Positions 1-9,160 of a stretch of 64,000 bases of DNA are shown here, in pieces (within the stretch, counting starts at the first letter, position 1; each line of letters begins with the position of its first letter). This DNA comes from Thalassospira profundimaris WP0211 (GTDB lineage Bacteria > Pseudomonadota > Alphaproteobacteria > Rhodospirillales > Thalassospiraceae), in the NCBI RefSeq assembly GCF_000300275.1, contig NZ_AMRN01000010.1, positions 1 to 64,000 on the forward strand, read 5' to 3'. Below the pieces are notes generated by a model, which was not told the origin of the DNA, made no database searches, and was given only the letters and a program-made list of their open reading frames with translations. The translations under genes were made by a program, and so were the position numbers.

Positions 1-571
1 ACCCCGTCGGTGGAGGCGGGTTATAGGGCCCACTCCCAAAACTGTCAAACCCTTTTTTGAGAAAAAACGTCAGAAAAAGACATTTTTGTAAAAAGGGCCA
101 AAACTGGCCGGAACCGGGGGAATTCACCCTTCATCCCGTGGTTGAAAAACCGCGACTGAACATGGATCAGGCCGGTCGACATGCACGTCATTCCATATAG
201 CCCATTTACCACATCAGAAGCCGTCGTTTGCCCACATCAAGAACAGCCAGAGAGCGGCACATATATATATGTCATATCGCGCGCCTGATCGGCGGCCCTG
301 TGAACTGGATTTCATTTTGTTTTCGGCTGCCATGTTCTTGCCACTGTGGGCTGGCACATGATCGCCGCCCATCGTGACCAAGGCAGCAGGATTCCCTCAA
401 CGGTTCGTAAAGGAAATCGCGCCATTATGTCGGGACGGGTTCCACTTTTACCTGCGGCAATTCGCATTTCACATCGCCAAATCTTTTATGTATAAGGTTC
501 TTGGCGATGTTGCCAACAAGAGCGACGGCCCGGGTGAACTGACAAATGGCTTTTAGGGGAGTTCTGCGGCA
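1..571. other. Intergenic region upstream of the M23 peptidase gene
   Basis: No convincing gene is visible. A 60-codon GTG-initiated frame at 374-556 has no ribosome binding site and resembles no family I know. There is a perfect 14-bp AT palindrome (ACATATATATATGT) at 259-272. The left end probably holds the control region of a gene outside the window. Confidence 0.5.
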
Positions 572-1879
572 ATGGCCGGAAGAGACTTGGTTTCTATTGC
601 GAGCGTGATGGTAATTCTGGGGGGAACAACCGGATATCTGCTATCTGATCATTATTCGAACGCCTCGGATACTGCCCTGTCTGCCAGCGCTGCAGAGAGC
701 TATGTTATGGGGGGTGACGCCGACGTCACAGAAACCGCCAGTATCCCCGATCTTGAACCACGCCGCGAAACGGTTGTCCTTGAAAAGGGCTCCAACCTGA
801 TGGCGACACTGACCGCCACAGGCCTTCAGCGGACATCTGCCTATAACGCGATCGAAGCCCTGCGCGATGTCTTCAACCCGCGCAAACTGCGTGCCGGTCA
901 GGAATTCGACCTTGTTTATGCTGCGGACGCCCAGGACGATATCGAACTTTTGGACCAGATGAGCTTCCAGCCGGACCCGGAAACCATTGTTTCGGTTTCG
1001 CGCACTGATGACGGCTATCAGGCATCCTCGGACAAAATCGAACTGACGCCTTCGCGCAATGTTGCATCGGGCACGATCGAGCAAAGCCTGTTTCTGGCAG
1101 CGGAACGCAACGGTGTTCCGATTCCGGTTCTGATGGAACTGATCGAACTTTATTCCTATGAAGTTGACTTCCAGCGCGACATTCAGCCGGGCGACAGTTT
1201 TGAGATCATGTATCAGGAACTGAAAAATGATGCCGGTGAACGCGTACGGTATGGCGATGTGCTTTATGCCAGCATGACACTGAGCGGTCATGAGGTTCGG
1301 CTTTATTCCTATACCGACAGCAACGGCGAAACCGACTTCTATAATCAGAAGGGCGAATCTTATCGCCGCGCGCTGATGCGGACACCGATCAACGGCGCAC
1401 GTCTGTCATCGGGTTATGGCAAACGCAAACACCCGATCCTTGGCTATACCAAAATGCATAAGGGGATCGACTTCGCAGCCCCGACCGGCACACCGATCTT
1501 TGCCGCCGGTAACGGCACGATTGCCAAGATTGGCCGCAATGGCGGTTATGGCAATTACATCCAGATCCGCCACAATGATTCCTATGCCACTGCCTATGCC
1601 CATATGAATGGCTTTGCCAAGGGCCTGAAGCAGGGGTCGAGGGTCAAACAGGGAGATATCATCGGCTATGTTGGCACAACTGGCCGCTCCACCGGTCCGC
1701 ACCTGCATTACGAGATCCTGCAAAACAACGCACAGGTCAACCCGATCCGCGTGAAGATGCCGAGTGGCAAGACGCTTAAGGGTGACGAGCTTGATCGCTT
1801 CCTTGCAGATTCTGATGTGTTGCGCAAACAGTATGCTGAACTGTCAATCGGCAACCGCAAGATCGCCAGCGCCGAATAA
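572..1879 (+). CDS. M23 family (LytM-type) peptidoglycan metallopeptidase
   Basis: This 435-residue protein is predicted to be a periplasmic endopeptidase, or amidase activator, acting on peptidoglycan cross-links. A single N-terminal membrane segment lies at about residues 8-25. A middle region (about 65-245) resembles the OapA/LysM-like domains that precede LytM domains. The catalytic M23 domain spans about 280-395 with the zinc ligands of HxxxD (H296, D300) and HLH (H377, H379), plus H344, so the site looks intact. The ATG follows a GGGGAG box. A hairpin terminator ends the gene, which stands alone and converges on the ABC transporter. The family assignment is firm; the exact bond cleaved is not deducible. 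Confidence 0.93.
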   Translation: MAGRDLVSIASVMVILGGTTGYLLSDHYSNASDTALSASAAESYVMGGDADVTETASIPDLEPRRETVVLEKGSNLMATLTATGLQRTSAYNAIEALRDVFNPRKLRAGQEFDLVYAADAQDDIELLDQMSFQPDPETIVSVSRTDDGYQASSDKIELTPSRNVASGTIEQSLFLAAERNGVPIPVLMELIELYSYEVDFQRDIQPGDSFEIMYQELKNDAGERVRYGDVLYASMTLSGHEVRLYSYTDSNGETDFYNQKGESYRRALMRTPINGARLSSGYGKRKHPILGYTKMHKGIDFAAPTGTPIFAAGNGTIAKIGRNGGYGNYIQIRHNDSYATAYAHMNGFAKGLKQGSRVKQGDIIGYVGTTGRSTGPHLHYEILQNNAQVNPIRVKMPSGKTLKGDELDRFLADSDVLRKQYAELSIGNRKIASAE

Positions 1880-1900
1880 GACCCCGATTGGTCCAAGATC

Positions 1901-1930
1901 AAAAACCCGCCCTTGTGGCGGGTTTTTTGT
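1901..1930. terminator. Bidirectional intrinsic terminator
   Basis: A hairpin AAAACCCGCC / GGCGGGTTTT is followed by a T run, and by T's on the other strand as well. It lies between the convergent M23 and ABC transporter genes and can serve both. Confidence 0.85.
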
Positions 1931-2058
1931 TTCTGCGACACCGAGACCGATGTCTGCGCTGTTGAAGCCTAGGCTCAGAGTTTTGGGTCGGGAGAATGTG
2001 GTAATAAAGAAAGCTTACAGTGGACACCCATACAGAACGCTTCGGCTTTGCCCTAATA

Positions 2059-3855
2059 TCAGGCTGCGTCGCGTTCAAACTGCAGCTTGGCCAGGCGCCC
2101 GTAAAGCGGGGAGCTTTCAAGCAGTTCCTGATGCGTCCCGACTGCTACCAGCTTGCCATCATCAATCACGGCAATCCGGTCTGCATGCAGAACCGTTGCC
2201 AAACGATGCGCAATCACGATCGTGGTGCGCTCTTTCATGATGGTTTCAAGTGCCTTTTGAACAACCTGTTCACTTTCGGCATCCAGCGCACTGGTGGCCT
2301 CATCCAGAAGCAGGATGGCAGGATTGCGCAGGATCGCGCGCGCAATCGCAATGCGTTGCCGCTGACCGCCCGACAGGCGCACACCCTTTTCACCCAGGAA
2401 GGTATTAAAGCCATCCGGCAACCGATCGAGGAACTCGCTGGCATGCGCAGCGTCGGCAGCGGCACGCACATCGGCATCACTTGCCCCCGGACGGCCATAG
2501 CGGATGTTGTCCCATGCACTGGCAGCAAAGATCACCGGATCCTGTGCAACAAGACCAATGCGTTCGCGTACTGCGACCGGATCGGCCGTCTTGATGTCGA
2601 TCCCGTCAACTTTGATCACACCGCTTGCCGGATCATAGAAGCGCAGCAGTAGTTGGAACACGGTGGTCTTGCCTGCCCCCGAAGGGCCAACAAGTGCAAC
2701 CGTTTCGCCCGGCTTGACCGACAGGCTAAGCCCCTCAAGGGCCGAGCGGTCCGGACGGGCAGGATAATGGAAGGTGACGTTTTCGAAACTGACATGCCCC
2801 TGATGGGGTACCGGCAACGCGACTGGGTTTCCCGGGGCCTTGATTTTGGGTTCCGTCGACAGCAACGCAACAAGGCGTTCCGCTGCACCGGCCGCACGTT
2901 GCAAATCACCGATCACTTCACTGATGGCGCCAACGGAACCGGCAACCACCACCGCATAGAAGACAAAGGCCGAAAGTTCCCCCGCCGAGATCGCGCCATC
3001 AAGCACATCATGCCCACCAATCCACAGGATGGTGCCAACAGCACCAAACACCATGACGATAACAATCGCAGTCAGAAGGGCGCGGGCAGAAATACGCGCA
3101 ACCGCTGTTCTGAAGGCCCCTTCGACATGGCCGCTGAAACGCTGGCTTTCGATTTCTTCGTGGGTATACGCCTGCACCGTGCGCAGCGCATTGAGGGTTT
3201 CTTCGGAAAAGGCGCTGACGTCGGCAACCCGATCCTGGGACTCGCGCGACAAACGCCGCACGCGCCGACCGTATCCGACAATCGGAATGACCACCAACGG
3301 CACCACCAGCAAAACAAGGGCTGTGAGCTTGGGACTGGTGATGGCCAACATCGTCAGTCCCCCGACGAACATCAGGGCATTGCGAAGGGCGATCGAGACG
3401 CTTGAGCCAATGACGGCCTGAAGCAATGTGGTGTCGGTCGTCAGACGCGAAAGGACTTCACCGGTTCTTGTGACCTCAAAGAAGGCAGAGTCCAGTCGGA
3501 TGATATGGCGGTATACGGCGGAACGGATATCGGCAACCACACGTTCCCCGATCCAGGAAACCAGGAAGAAGCGCATATAGCTTGCGCCCGCAAGCAACAG
3601 GGTTACTGCAAACAGAACGAACAATGCCCGATCCAGCAGCGAGCCGTCACCTTCGGCAAAGCCTTCGTCAACCAGCATGCGCAGGCCATTGCCAAGCGCA
3701 AGTACGGTGCCAGACGCGGTCACCAGTGCGATCAGCGCGCCGAACAGCTGCAAACGGTATTTTGTGACGAACGGGACAATGGCACGGAGCGACGAGAGGT
3801 TCCGGCTGGTTTCACGATCGGTAAGTTTTGCAGAAGAAGTCGGTGTACGCGCCAA
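2059..3855 (-). CDS. ABC transporter, fused membrane and ATPase domains (MsbA/multidrug type)
   Basis: A 598-residue half-transporter expected to homodimerise as a type IV exporter of lipids or drugs. About six membrane segments occupy residues 35-320, followed by a nucleotide-binding domain with Walker A GPSGAGKTT (about 390-398), signature LSGGQ (494-498), Walker B ILLLDEA (about 514-520) and the switch histidine (H550), all intact. The frame opens with TTG after a GGA-rich stretch and there is no nearby in-frame ATG, so the start is somewhat uncertain. It is monocistronic, with frataxin just upstream on the same strand. The substrate cannot be read from sequence; lipid A-core flippase MsbA is one possibility, but many alphaproteobacterial paralogues are uncharacterised. 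Confidence 0.9.
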   Translation of the reverse strand: MARTPTSSAKLTDRETSRNLSSLRAIVPFVTKYRLQLFGALIALVTASGTVLALGNGLRMLVDEGFAEGDGSLLDRALFVLFAVTLLLAGASYMRFFLVSWIGERVVADIRSAVYRHIIRLDSAFFEVTRTGEVLSRLTTDTTLLQAVIGSSVSIALRNALMFVGGLTMLAITSPKLTALVLLVVPLVVIPIVGYGRRVRRLSRESQDRVADVSAFSEETLNALRTVQAYTHEEIESQRFSGHVEGAFRTAVARISARALLTAIVIVMVFGAVGTILWIGGHDVLDGAISAGELSAFVFYAVVVAGSVGAISEVIGDLQRAAGAAERLVALLSTEPKIKAPGNPVALPVPHQGHVSFENVTFHYPARPDRSALEGLSLSVKPGETVALVGPSGAGKTTVFQLLLRFYDPASGVIKVDGIDIKTADPVAVRERIGLVAQDPVIFAASAWDNIRYGRPGASDADVRAAADAAHASEFLDRLPDGFNTFLGEKGVRLSGGQRQRIAIARAILRNPAILLLDEATSALDAESEQVVQKALETIMKERTTIVIAHRLATVLHADRIAVIDDGKLVAVGTHQELLESSPLYGRLAKLQFERDAA

Positions 3856-3904
3856 GGCACTTTATTCCGTATGCAGTGGTAACCACGCGGCCGATATAAA
3901 GAGA

Positions 3905-4243
3905 TCAGCCAAGATCAAGCTTGTTCCCGGTTTTGACAGCGAGATCAGCCGAAAGCTGATCATGGAGCGTGGTCGAGCCGCGGGTCGAGGTCCAGGTTTC
4001 GTTGTCTTCATCAAAGTCATAGTGGCTTGCCCCACTGACCGGCGAAGAAAGCCAGACCTGACGGTTCGGACCATGCTTGTTGATGATGAATTGCTCGCCC
4101 GAATCGAGTTCGATGGTCAGGATGCCGGACTGCAGATCAACATCAAGGTCATCGCCCAAGACATCATCAATAACATCAGACAGCGTTTCGATGGTTTCGT
4201 CTGCAAGCTGATGGAAGCGGGTTTCCTCAAGGGCCACAGTCAT
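3905..4243 (-). CDS. cyaY: Frataxin homologue CyaY, iron-sulfur cluster assembly
   Basis: A 112-residue protein, normal for bacterial frataxins. The family pattern is clear: an acidic first helix with LADETIETLSD followed by a run of aspartates, then the beta-sheet signature INKHGPNRQVWLSSPVSG and a D-rich C-terminal half. Frataxins bind iron on the acidic ridge and modulate cysteine desulfurase during Fe-S cluster assembly in the cytosol. The ATG is preceded by GGAG at good spacing. It lies about 50 bp upstream of the ABC transporter on the same strand and could be cotranscribed with it. Confidence 0.93.
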   Translation of the reverse strand: MTVALEETRFHQLADETIETLSDVIDDVLGDDLDVDLQSGILTIELDSGEQFIINKHGPNRQVWLSSPVSGASHYDFDEDNETWTSTRGSTTLHDQLSADLAVKTGNKLDLG

Positions 4244-4510
4244 ATTCTCCGTCTATCATCGGGGTCCAATCCCCCGGCAAGGCGACAATCAATTGTTGGC
4301 GCACCATACTATATAAAGTGGCCTGTGCAAGTATGCATAAGCACGGGTGCGAGAAAAGCTTGAAACATGGGTCAACCACTGTTAAACGACCGCCTGATCG
4401 CTACTGCACTCCCCTCATTTGGCGTTAATCGGATAATTACCGGTTACAGGGGTTGCGCGAGCCGATTTTTTACACTATACACCGCGCTTCAAATTCCGGA
4501 GTGATAGGCG

Positions 4511-4735
4511 ATGAAAAAAGATATCCATCCCGATTACCATGAGATCACCGTTCAGATGACTGACGGCAGCACCTTCACCACGCAGTCGACCTGGGGCAAT
4601 CCGGGCGATGTGTTGAAGCTCGACATCGATCCGAAAAGCCACCCGGCTTGGACTGGTGTTCACCGTCTTCTGGACAGCGGCGGGCAGCTTGCTAAGTTCA
4701 AAAAGCGCTTCGCTGGTTTCAATATCGGCAACTAA
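4511..4735 (+). CDS. rpmE: 50S ribosomal protein L31
   Basis: A 74-residue L31 starting [10 protein letters not shown], with the family block STWGNPGDV and the HPAWTG motif near residue 49. It has no cysteines, so it is the zinc-independent (C-minus) form usual in alphaproteobacteria. It sits on the periphery of the large subunit near the central protuberance. The start is preceded by a GGAG box. A strong intrinsic terminator follows, so it is probably transcribed alone. In related genomes rpmE lies near DUF1465, DUF1192 and quinone oxidoreductase genes, as it does here. Confidence 0.96.
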   Translation: MKKDIHPDYHEITVQMTDGSTFTTQSTWGNPGDVLKLDIDPKSHPAWTGVHRLLDSGGQLAKFKKRFAGFNIGN

Positions 4736-4769
4736 GCAAAGAACACGCTTCTGTGTTCTGTGGGATCAG

Positions 4770-4809
4770 CGCCCGTCGCATCTTCTTGATGCCGCGGGCG
4801 TTTTTCTTT
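4770..4809 (+). terminator. Intrinsic terminator of rpmE
   Basis: Nested stems CGCCCG/CGGGCG (4770-4775 and 4795-4800) and GCATC/GATGC are followed by TTTTTCTTT. Confidence 0.85.
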
Positions 4810-4991
4810 GTCTAAACCCTGAATTTGCATAGCTGCCGACGGTAAAAAGCTATGGTTGGAACAACTCTCGGCTGTTACCCAGCATATCTGATGGTGATTT
4901 CGGCTTTTTTTTGCCATAATCCCATTCGTTAGGATAAGGCGGCACCGATTCTGCTGCCCTGTTCTGCTTGCACGCATGATCAGGCTCTTAG

Positions 4992-6815
4992 ATGAATCAA
5001 GTGACAGCACGTAACCAGGTTAGCTATGAGGTCTATGTTAAAGACCGTTCAGGCCGGTGGCAGATCCACGGTCACTTTACTGGTGCGCAAAGAAAGCAGG
5101 CAGAAGAAGAAGCCAAACAGATCGAGCGCGCAAATCACGTGTCAGGCGTGAAAGTCATTCGCGAGGTTTACGACCACGCAACCAACAGCTCTGACGAATA
5201 TGTGATTTATGAGACGCGCGGTCAGGGCAGACTGGAAAACACCAACCCGCAGGCAAAACCAAAGCGGTCAGCCCCGCCCAAGGCCGATCCCCAGCGTCTT
5301 GCCCCCGCCCCAATGATGCCAAAGGCAGATACATCTGCCGACAAACCCAACGATGCGGCACCTGCGAGCGAAAAGAAACCCGCAGCTGTTCGCCCAAGTG
5401 CATCGGTTGCAGAAAGCCAGACCCTTATTGGTCTTGGCCTTAAGATGATGGTCGCCTTCTGTGTTGCGATTGCGGTTGGCCTTGCCACCATGTTGCTTGC
5501 TGCCAAGGGGCTTGAATTCCTGCCGGGGATGGGGCTCAAGATCAGTCAGGGCTTTTATGACAAGGCCAACTTCCTGTCCTTCACCGTTGGTTTTTTGGCC
5601 AGCGTCGTACCGATGCTGATGGCGCTGACCAAAAAGTTCAAGGGACGTGCCCGCAGATCTTCGATGGCGTCTTTTCGTTCGACAGGTTCCAAAACGGCCC
5701 GCACTGGTAATCGCACGGGCAACACACAGGGATCTGGTTCGGATGTGCGCCGCAAGTCAGCCGCAGAAATGGCGGCCGAAATGGCCCGTGAGGATGGTGA
5801 CACGGACGTAGAGGTCGCAGAAGACGCGCAGGACGACACACCGGCAGAGGCCACACCGGAGCCGATTGACGATACGCCCGAAAAACCGTTGGTCGAAACA
5901 CGCGAAATGCGGGCGACACGCGAACAGATGCGCGACTTCATCACCGGATCGATCGAAGCCATTCAGCGTAAAGTGACGTCCCTTGATGCCTATCACAAGT
6001 TTGGCGTTAACCTTTATGTCGCCGGGGCCTGTGATGCATGCAGTGAAAAACATGCCCTTGATCAAAAGGACGGGCGCGTCATTTTGCGGGATTGCATTTC
6101 GGCGATGGGCGCAAACAAAAGCATGGCCGAGACTTTCTGCAAGAATGTCGACGACTATATTCTTGAGCCGAAATACAAGGATATGTATGGCGCGGGCCGC
6201 CAGTCGATGGACGCCTATATCAAAGATGAAAAGAGCATCACGTCATCGGTTGCCAAAGCAATCAATGACTGGAGCGACAAACCGGCTGCTGGCCCACAAG
6301 GTGCCGGTGGCAAAAAGCTTCATGCCCTAATGTTTACCGACATCGTCAATTCCACGGCCAAGACCCAGGAACTGGGGGATCATGGCGCGCAGCAGATGGT
6401 GCATATTCATAACCAGATCGTGCGCACGGCCCTGATCAACAATTATGGCAAGGAAGTCAAACATATGGGCGACGGCATCATGGCCGTGTTCCCGTCCTCG
6501 GCGAGTTCGGTAGAGGCCGCCATTGAAATCCAGAAAAACATGGCATCCCACAATGCCAGCCAGGATCTGAAATTCCAGATCCGCATCGGCATCAATGCCG
6601 GCGAGGCCATTGCCGAGGAAAACGACCTGTTTGGCAGTGTGGTCCAGCTTGCTGCACGTGTCTGTGCGCAAGCAGGCGGTGACGAAACACTGGTTTCGGA
6701 AAACGTCAAGAATACCTATAGCGGCAGTCGGGCAAGCTTTGTCTCGCAAGGCACACGTCAGATGAAGGGCTTTGCCGACCCGATTGAGGTCTTCCAGGTT
6801 CAAGCCCGAAGCTGA
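4992..6815 (+). CDS. Membrane-anchored class III adenylate/guanylate cyclase
   Basis: A 607-residue protein. Residues 10-75 form a small N-terminal domain (SYEVYVKDRSGRWQIHG start) of a kind I associate with alphaproteobacterial proteins of unknown role. A Pro/Ala-rich linker follows, then two membrane segments (about 147-175 and 195-213), an acidic linker, a helical region with a CDAC pair near 347, and a C-terminal cyclase domain from about 443. Both metal-binding aspartates are present (D450 in FTDIVNST; D494 in MGDG), as is the purine-contacting lysine just before MGDG. The usual V-N-x-AAR motif reads VVQLAAR, so the transition-state Asn is Gln. ATP seems the likelier substrate. It probably makes cAMP in response to a signal sensed by the N-terminal half. 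Confidence 0.88.
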   Translation: MNQVTARNQVSYEVYVKDRSGRWQIHGHFTGAQRKQAEEEAKQIERANHVSGVKVIREVYDHATNSSDEYVIYETRGQGRLENTNPQAKPKRSAPPKADPQRLAPAPMMPKADTSADKPNDAAPASEKKPAAVRPSASVAESQTLIGLGLKMMVAFCVAIAVGLATMLLAAKGLEFLPGMGLKISQGFYDKANFLSFTVGFLASVVPMLMALTKKFKGRARRSSMASFRSTGSKTARTGNRTGNTQGSGSDVRRKSAAEMAAEMAREDGDTDVEVAEDAQDDTPAEATPEPIDDTPEKPLVETREMRATREQMRDFITGSIEAIQRKVTSLDAYHKFGVNLYVAGACDACSEKHALDQKDGRVILRDCISAMGANKSMAETFCKNVDDYILEPKYKDMYGAGRQSMDAYIKDEKSITSSVAKAINDWSDKPAAGPQGAGGKKLHALMFTDIVNSTAKTQELGDHGAQQMVHIHNQIVRTALINNYGKEVKHMGDGIMAVFPSSASSVEAAIEIQKNMASHNASQDLKFQIRIGINAGEAIAEENDLFGSVVQLAARVCAQAGGDETLVSENVKNTYSGSRASFVSQGTRQMKGFADPIEVFQVQARS

Positions 6816-6931
6816 GCTTTACCCCATCCTCTGCATCCCGTGATCACCAGAATGCGCTATGCGCCGTTATCAACCAACCGCGCCGCAACCAGTCCTGGGC
6901 AAAAACAATGTTCGGGTAAGGCTGCAGTCTA

Positions 6932-7378
6932 TTAGCCGTTGCAGCGCGCGGCGACCTGCAATTCCATACGGGCGGTACGCATGTAAAGTGAATGCGCGCG
7001 CCCCATCAGGTCCAGAAGTCCGGGCGAGAGGAAACCATATTCCTCGTGCGGGTTGACCGTACAGACCCGAAGATCGACCATCAGATCATCAATATCGACA
7101 GCCTCATCCCAAGGGATTTCCCCCGCTTCAACAGCACGCACGGCAAGAAGCCACGCCATTGCCCGTATCAATCGCGTGGTCATGCGCATCTCTTCGACGC
7201 ATTGTGCAACGGCTTCGCGACTGCCCTGTTTCTTGCTTTGGCCACGATGGGCGGAAAGGTAATTCCGTGCCTCTATCAGCAGTGTAAAGGCTTCATCGTA
7301 GGTACGCGAAAAATGAACAACCGAGAAATTGCTTTGATACGACGCCGCCTTTGACGTCGGGGGATGCTCGTGAGTCAT
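6932..7378 (-). CDS. rcdA: RcdA-like (DUF1465) protein, predicted protease adaptor for CtrA degradation
   Basis: A 148-residue helical protein with the DUF1465/RcdA core: an F-S-x5-F-x3-EARNYL stretch, then EEMRMTTRLIRAMAWLL and RAVEAGEI. In Caulobacter, RcdA brings the cell-cycle regulator CtrA to ClpXP with CpdR and PopA; that role here is inferred from homology. The frame is open upstream to a TTG at 7429, but that would place a terminator-like hairpin right at the start, so I prefer the ATG at 7378. DUF1192 lies upstream on the same strand and rpmE is nearby, which matches the order in other alphaproteobacteria. Confidence 0.82.
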   Translation of the reverse strand: MTHEHPPTSKAASYQSNFSVVHFSRTYDEAFTLLIEARNYLSAHRGQSKKQGSREAVAQCVEEMRMTTRLIRAMAWLLAVRAVEAGEIPWDEAVDIDDLMVDLRVCTVNPHEEYGFLSPGLLDLMGRAHSLYMRTARMELQVAARCNG

Positions 7379-7430
7379 CCTGAATATATTGGGAAGGTTT
7401 TGAGCGGCTTCAAGACGGGGATTGCGCAAA

Positions 7431-7460
7431 TAGAAAGACCGCCCACTTTCGGGGCGGTCT
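7431..7460 (-). terminator. Intrinsic terminator-like hairpin in the rcdA leader
   Basis: A perfect 9-bp stem AGACCGCCC/GGGCGGTCT (7436-7444 and 7452-7460) has a 7-nt loop and is followed on the minus strand by TTCTATTTG. It lies about 57 bp upstream of the rcdA ATG and downstream of the candidate promoter at 7546-7518, so it could end a short RNA or attenuate rcdA. Confidence 0.6.
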
Positions 7461-7517
7461 CACCTCAACCTGCTAAACTTGCCGGACTTTTTTTGGTTTT
7501 GTTTTTGTTGTGTGCGA

Positions 7518-7546
7518 ACTTTAGCCAGCGCTTAAGAGGCGGTCAA
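7518..7546 (-). promoter_or_regulatory. Candidate promoter for rcdA or a short leader RNA
   Basis: Reading the minus strand, TTGACC (7546-7541) and TAAAGT (7523-7518) are 17 bp apart, a good sigma70 arrangement. The segment between them carries TTAA-N7-CTAA, one base off the CtrA recognition pattern TTAA-N7-TTAA. The assignment is by eye only. Confidence 0.4.
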
Positions 7547-7670
7547 GGCTATTCATGGCACAAATGTGACAATACGTATTAACCCGTACCTTTTTGCAGA
7601 TCAATACGCAAAAACAGATGCGCACTGCCTTATTTGGCAAGCCACTAAGTCGCTAAAAATCAATCACAAA

Positions 7671-7700
7671 GAAAAAGAACCGCCCAAAAAAGGGCGGCTC
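7671..7700 (-). terminator. Intrinsic terminator of the DUF1192 gene
   Basis: Stem CCGCCC/GGGCGG (extended by two pairs after one mismatch) is capped by six A's on the plus strand and followed on the minus strand by TTCTTTTTCTTTG. It is about 170 bp after the DUF1192 stop. Confidence 0.65.
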
Positions 7701-7868
7701 AGTTTAACAGGGAGGCATCGAAACATCACGTTCGACAAGAGAGCCATCAGATGACCCTCTATTCCACATATAAGACGGCAAGTTTAATTTTCAATTAACC
7801 GCAGGTTTAAAAAAATCATCCTCACGTCTAGTAATCGAACATGCCGCGCCGAAGCATCCAGATGGGGG

Positions 7869-8063
7869 TCAGCTCTTGAACAATGCTTCTGCACCCTCGG
7901 TCACACCTTTGCGGTGTGCGAGCGTCTCATCCACATGTTTAATTTCACGCTCCAGCGCGGCGCGATAGTCTTTGAGACTGGTAACCGACATTCCTTCAAG
8001 ATTGCGCGGCAAGCCAAATTCACCCGATTTGAGAACAGCAAACTCTTCTTCGTCCACAATCAT
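7869..8063 (-). CDS. DUF1192 family small protein
   Basis: A 64-residue protein with the DUF1192 layout: an acidic N-terminus, a short EGMSVTSLKDY segment, then a helix with regularly spaced charged residues ending in EALFKS. The function is unknown. It diverges from the quinone oxidoreductase gene, a pairing seen widely in alphaproteobacteria. The ATG at 8063 directly abuts a GGAGG, leaving no spacer. An in-frame GTG at 8057, six bases downstream of the GGAGG, is the more likely start and gives 62 residues beginning MDEEEF. Confidence 0.8.
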   Translation of the reverse strand: MIVDEEEFAVLKSGEFGLPRNLEGMSVTSLKDYRAALEREIKHVDETLAHRKGVTEGAEALFKS

Positions 8064-8152
8064 CCTCCATTATTCCCTGTCAGGTCAGGGGCATTGAATT
8101 TCCTTCATGTCCTAGATAGGTATAAAACGCAGTTTTCGCCAACGAGGTCCCG

Positions 8153-9160
8153 ATGTCCAATCCAGAATTTCCCAGAAAGATGAAAGCCGTCGAGATCACG
8201 AAAGACACCGACACCCCTGCCCTTGTGCTGGGTGATGTCGTGGTGCCGGACCATGGCCCGGATGATGTCTTGGTGCGGGTTGTAGCAAGTGGGGTGAATA
8301 GACCGGACCTGATGCAAGTTGCCGGCATGTATCCGCCCCCGCCCGGTGCGTCAGAAATCCCGGGGCTTGAATTGTCGGGCGAAATTGTTGCTGTTGGATC
8401 AAACGTCACCGACTGGAAATGCGGGGATAAGGTTTGCGCACTGGTAACCGGCGGCGGCTATGCCCAATATGCCGCAGTGCCAGCGGCGCAATGCCTGCCG
8501 GTGCCCAAAGGCATGTCGATGATAGCCGCCGCCGGAGTGCCCGAAACCTTTTTCACGGTCTGGCATAACGTCTTTGACAAAGCTGATTTGAAGGCGGGCG
8601 AGACATTTCTGGTGCATGGTGGCACATCGGGGATCGGCACCACCGCCATCCAGCTTGCCAAGGCATTTGGCGCCAAGGTGATTGCCACCGCCGGAACGGA
8701 CGAAAAATGTCAGGCATGCCGTGACTTGGGGGCAGATGTCGCGATCAACTACAAGACCCAGGACTTTGTCGAAGAGGTCAAAGCCGCAACCGATGGAAAA
8801 GGCGCAGATGTTATTCTGGATATGGTCGCAGGCGACTATGTCAGTCGGAATTTCAAGGCAGCTGCATTTGAAGCCCGCATTCTGATCATTGCCTTTTTGC
8901 GCGGACCCAAGGCGGAAACCAACTTTACCCCGCTGTTGCTCAAACGTCTGACGCTGATGGGATCAACCCTGCGTGCGCAGCCGGTTGCCAACAAAGGCGC
9001 AATTGCCACTTCGTTGCGCGAAAAAGTCTGGCCGCTTCTGGAATCCGGTCAAGTTGCGCCCGTGATTTACAAGACCTTCCCGCTTGAACAGGCATCGGAG
9101 GCACATGCCACATTGAAGGGTGGCGCACACATCGGAAAAGTGATACTGGAAGTCGACTGA
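8153..9160 (+). CDS. NAD(P)H quinone oxidoreductase, zinc-less MDR family (PIG3-like)
   Basis: A 335-residue member of the medium-chain dehydrogenase/reductase superfamily. The GroES-like domain (about 1-130) lacks the zinc-binding cysteines of alcohol dehydrogenases. The cofactor domain has HGGTSGIGTTAIQLAK near 160-175 in place of a strict GxGxxG, as in quinone reductases of the TP53I3 group. It should reduce quinones with NADPH in the cytosol. The ATG is preceded by GAGG; a second ATG nine codons in (MKAVEI) is also possible and matches where many family members begin. The neighbour DUF1192 is divergently transcribed. Confidence 0.9.
   Translation: MSNPEFPRKMKAVEITKDTDTPALVLGDVVVPDHGPDDVLVRVVASGVNRPDLMQVAGMYPPPPGASEIPGLELSGEIVAVGSNVTDWKCGDKVCALVTGGGYAQYAAVPAAQCLPVPKGMSMIAAAGVPETFFTVWHNVFDKADLKAGETFLVHGGTSGIGTTAIQLAKAFGAKVIATAGTDEKCQACRDLGADVAINYKTQDFVEEVKAATDGKGADVILDMVAGDYVSRNFKAAAFEARILIIAFLRGPKAETNFTPLLLKRLTLMGSTLRAQPVANKGAIATSLREKVWPLLESGQVAPVIYKTFPLEQASEAHATLKGGAHIGKVILEVD

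Noticed and set aside
374-556. 60-codon GTG-initiated open frame before the M23 gene
   Set aside because: No ribosome binding site and no recognisable family; likely chance.
641-1291. Long antisense frames such as this one inside the M23 gene, and similar ones over ABC, PrpE, PntB, ClpB and PhoX genes
   Set aside because: They mirror codon bias of the real gene on the other strand and have no independent signals.
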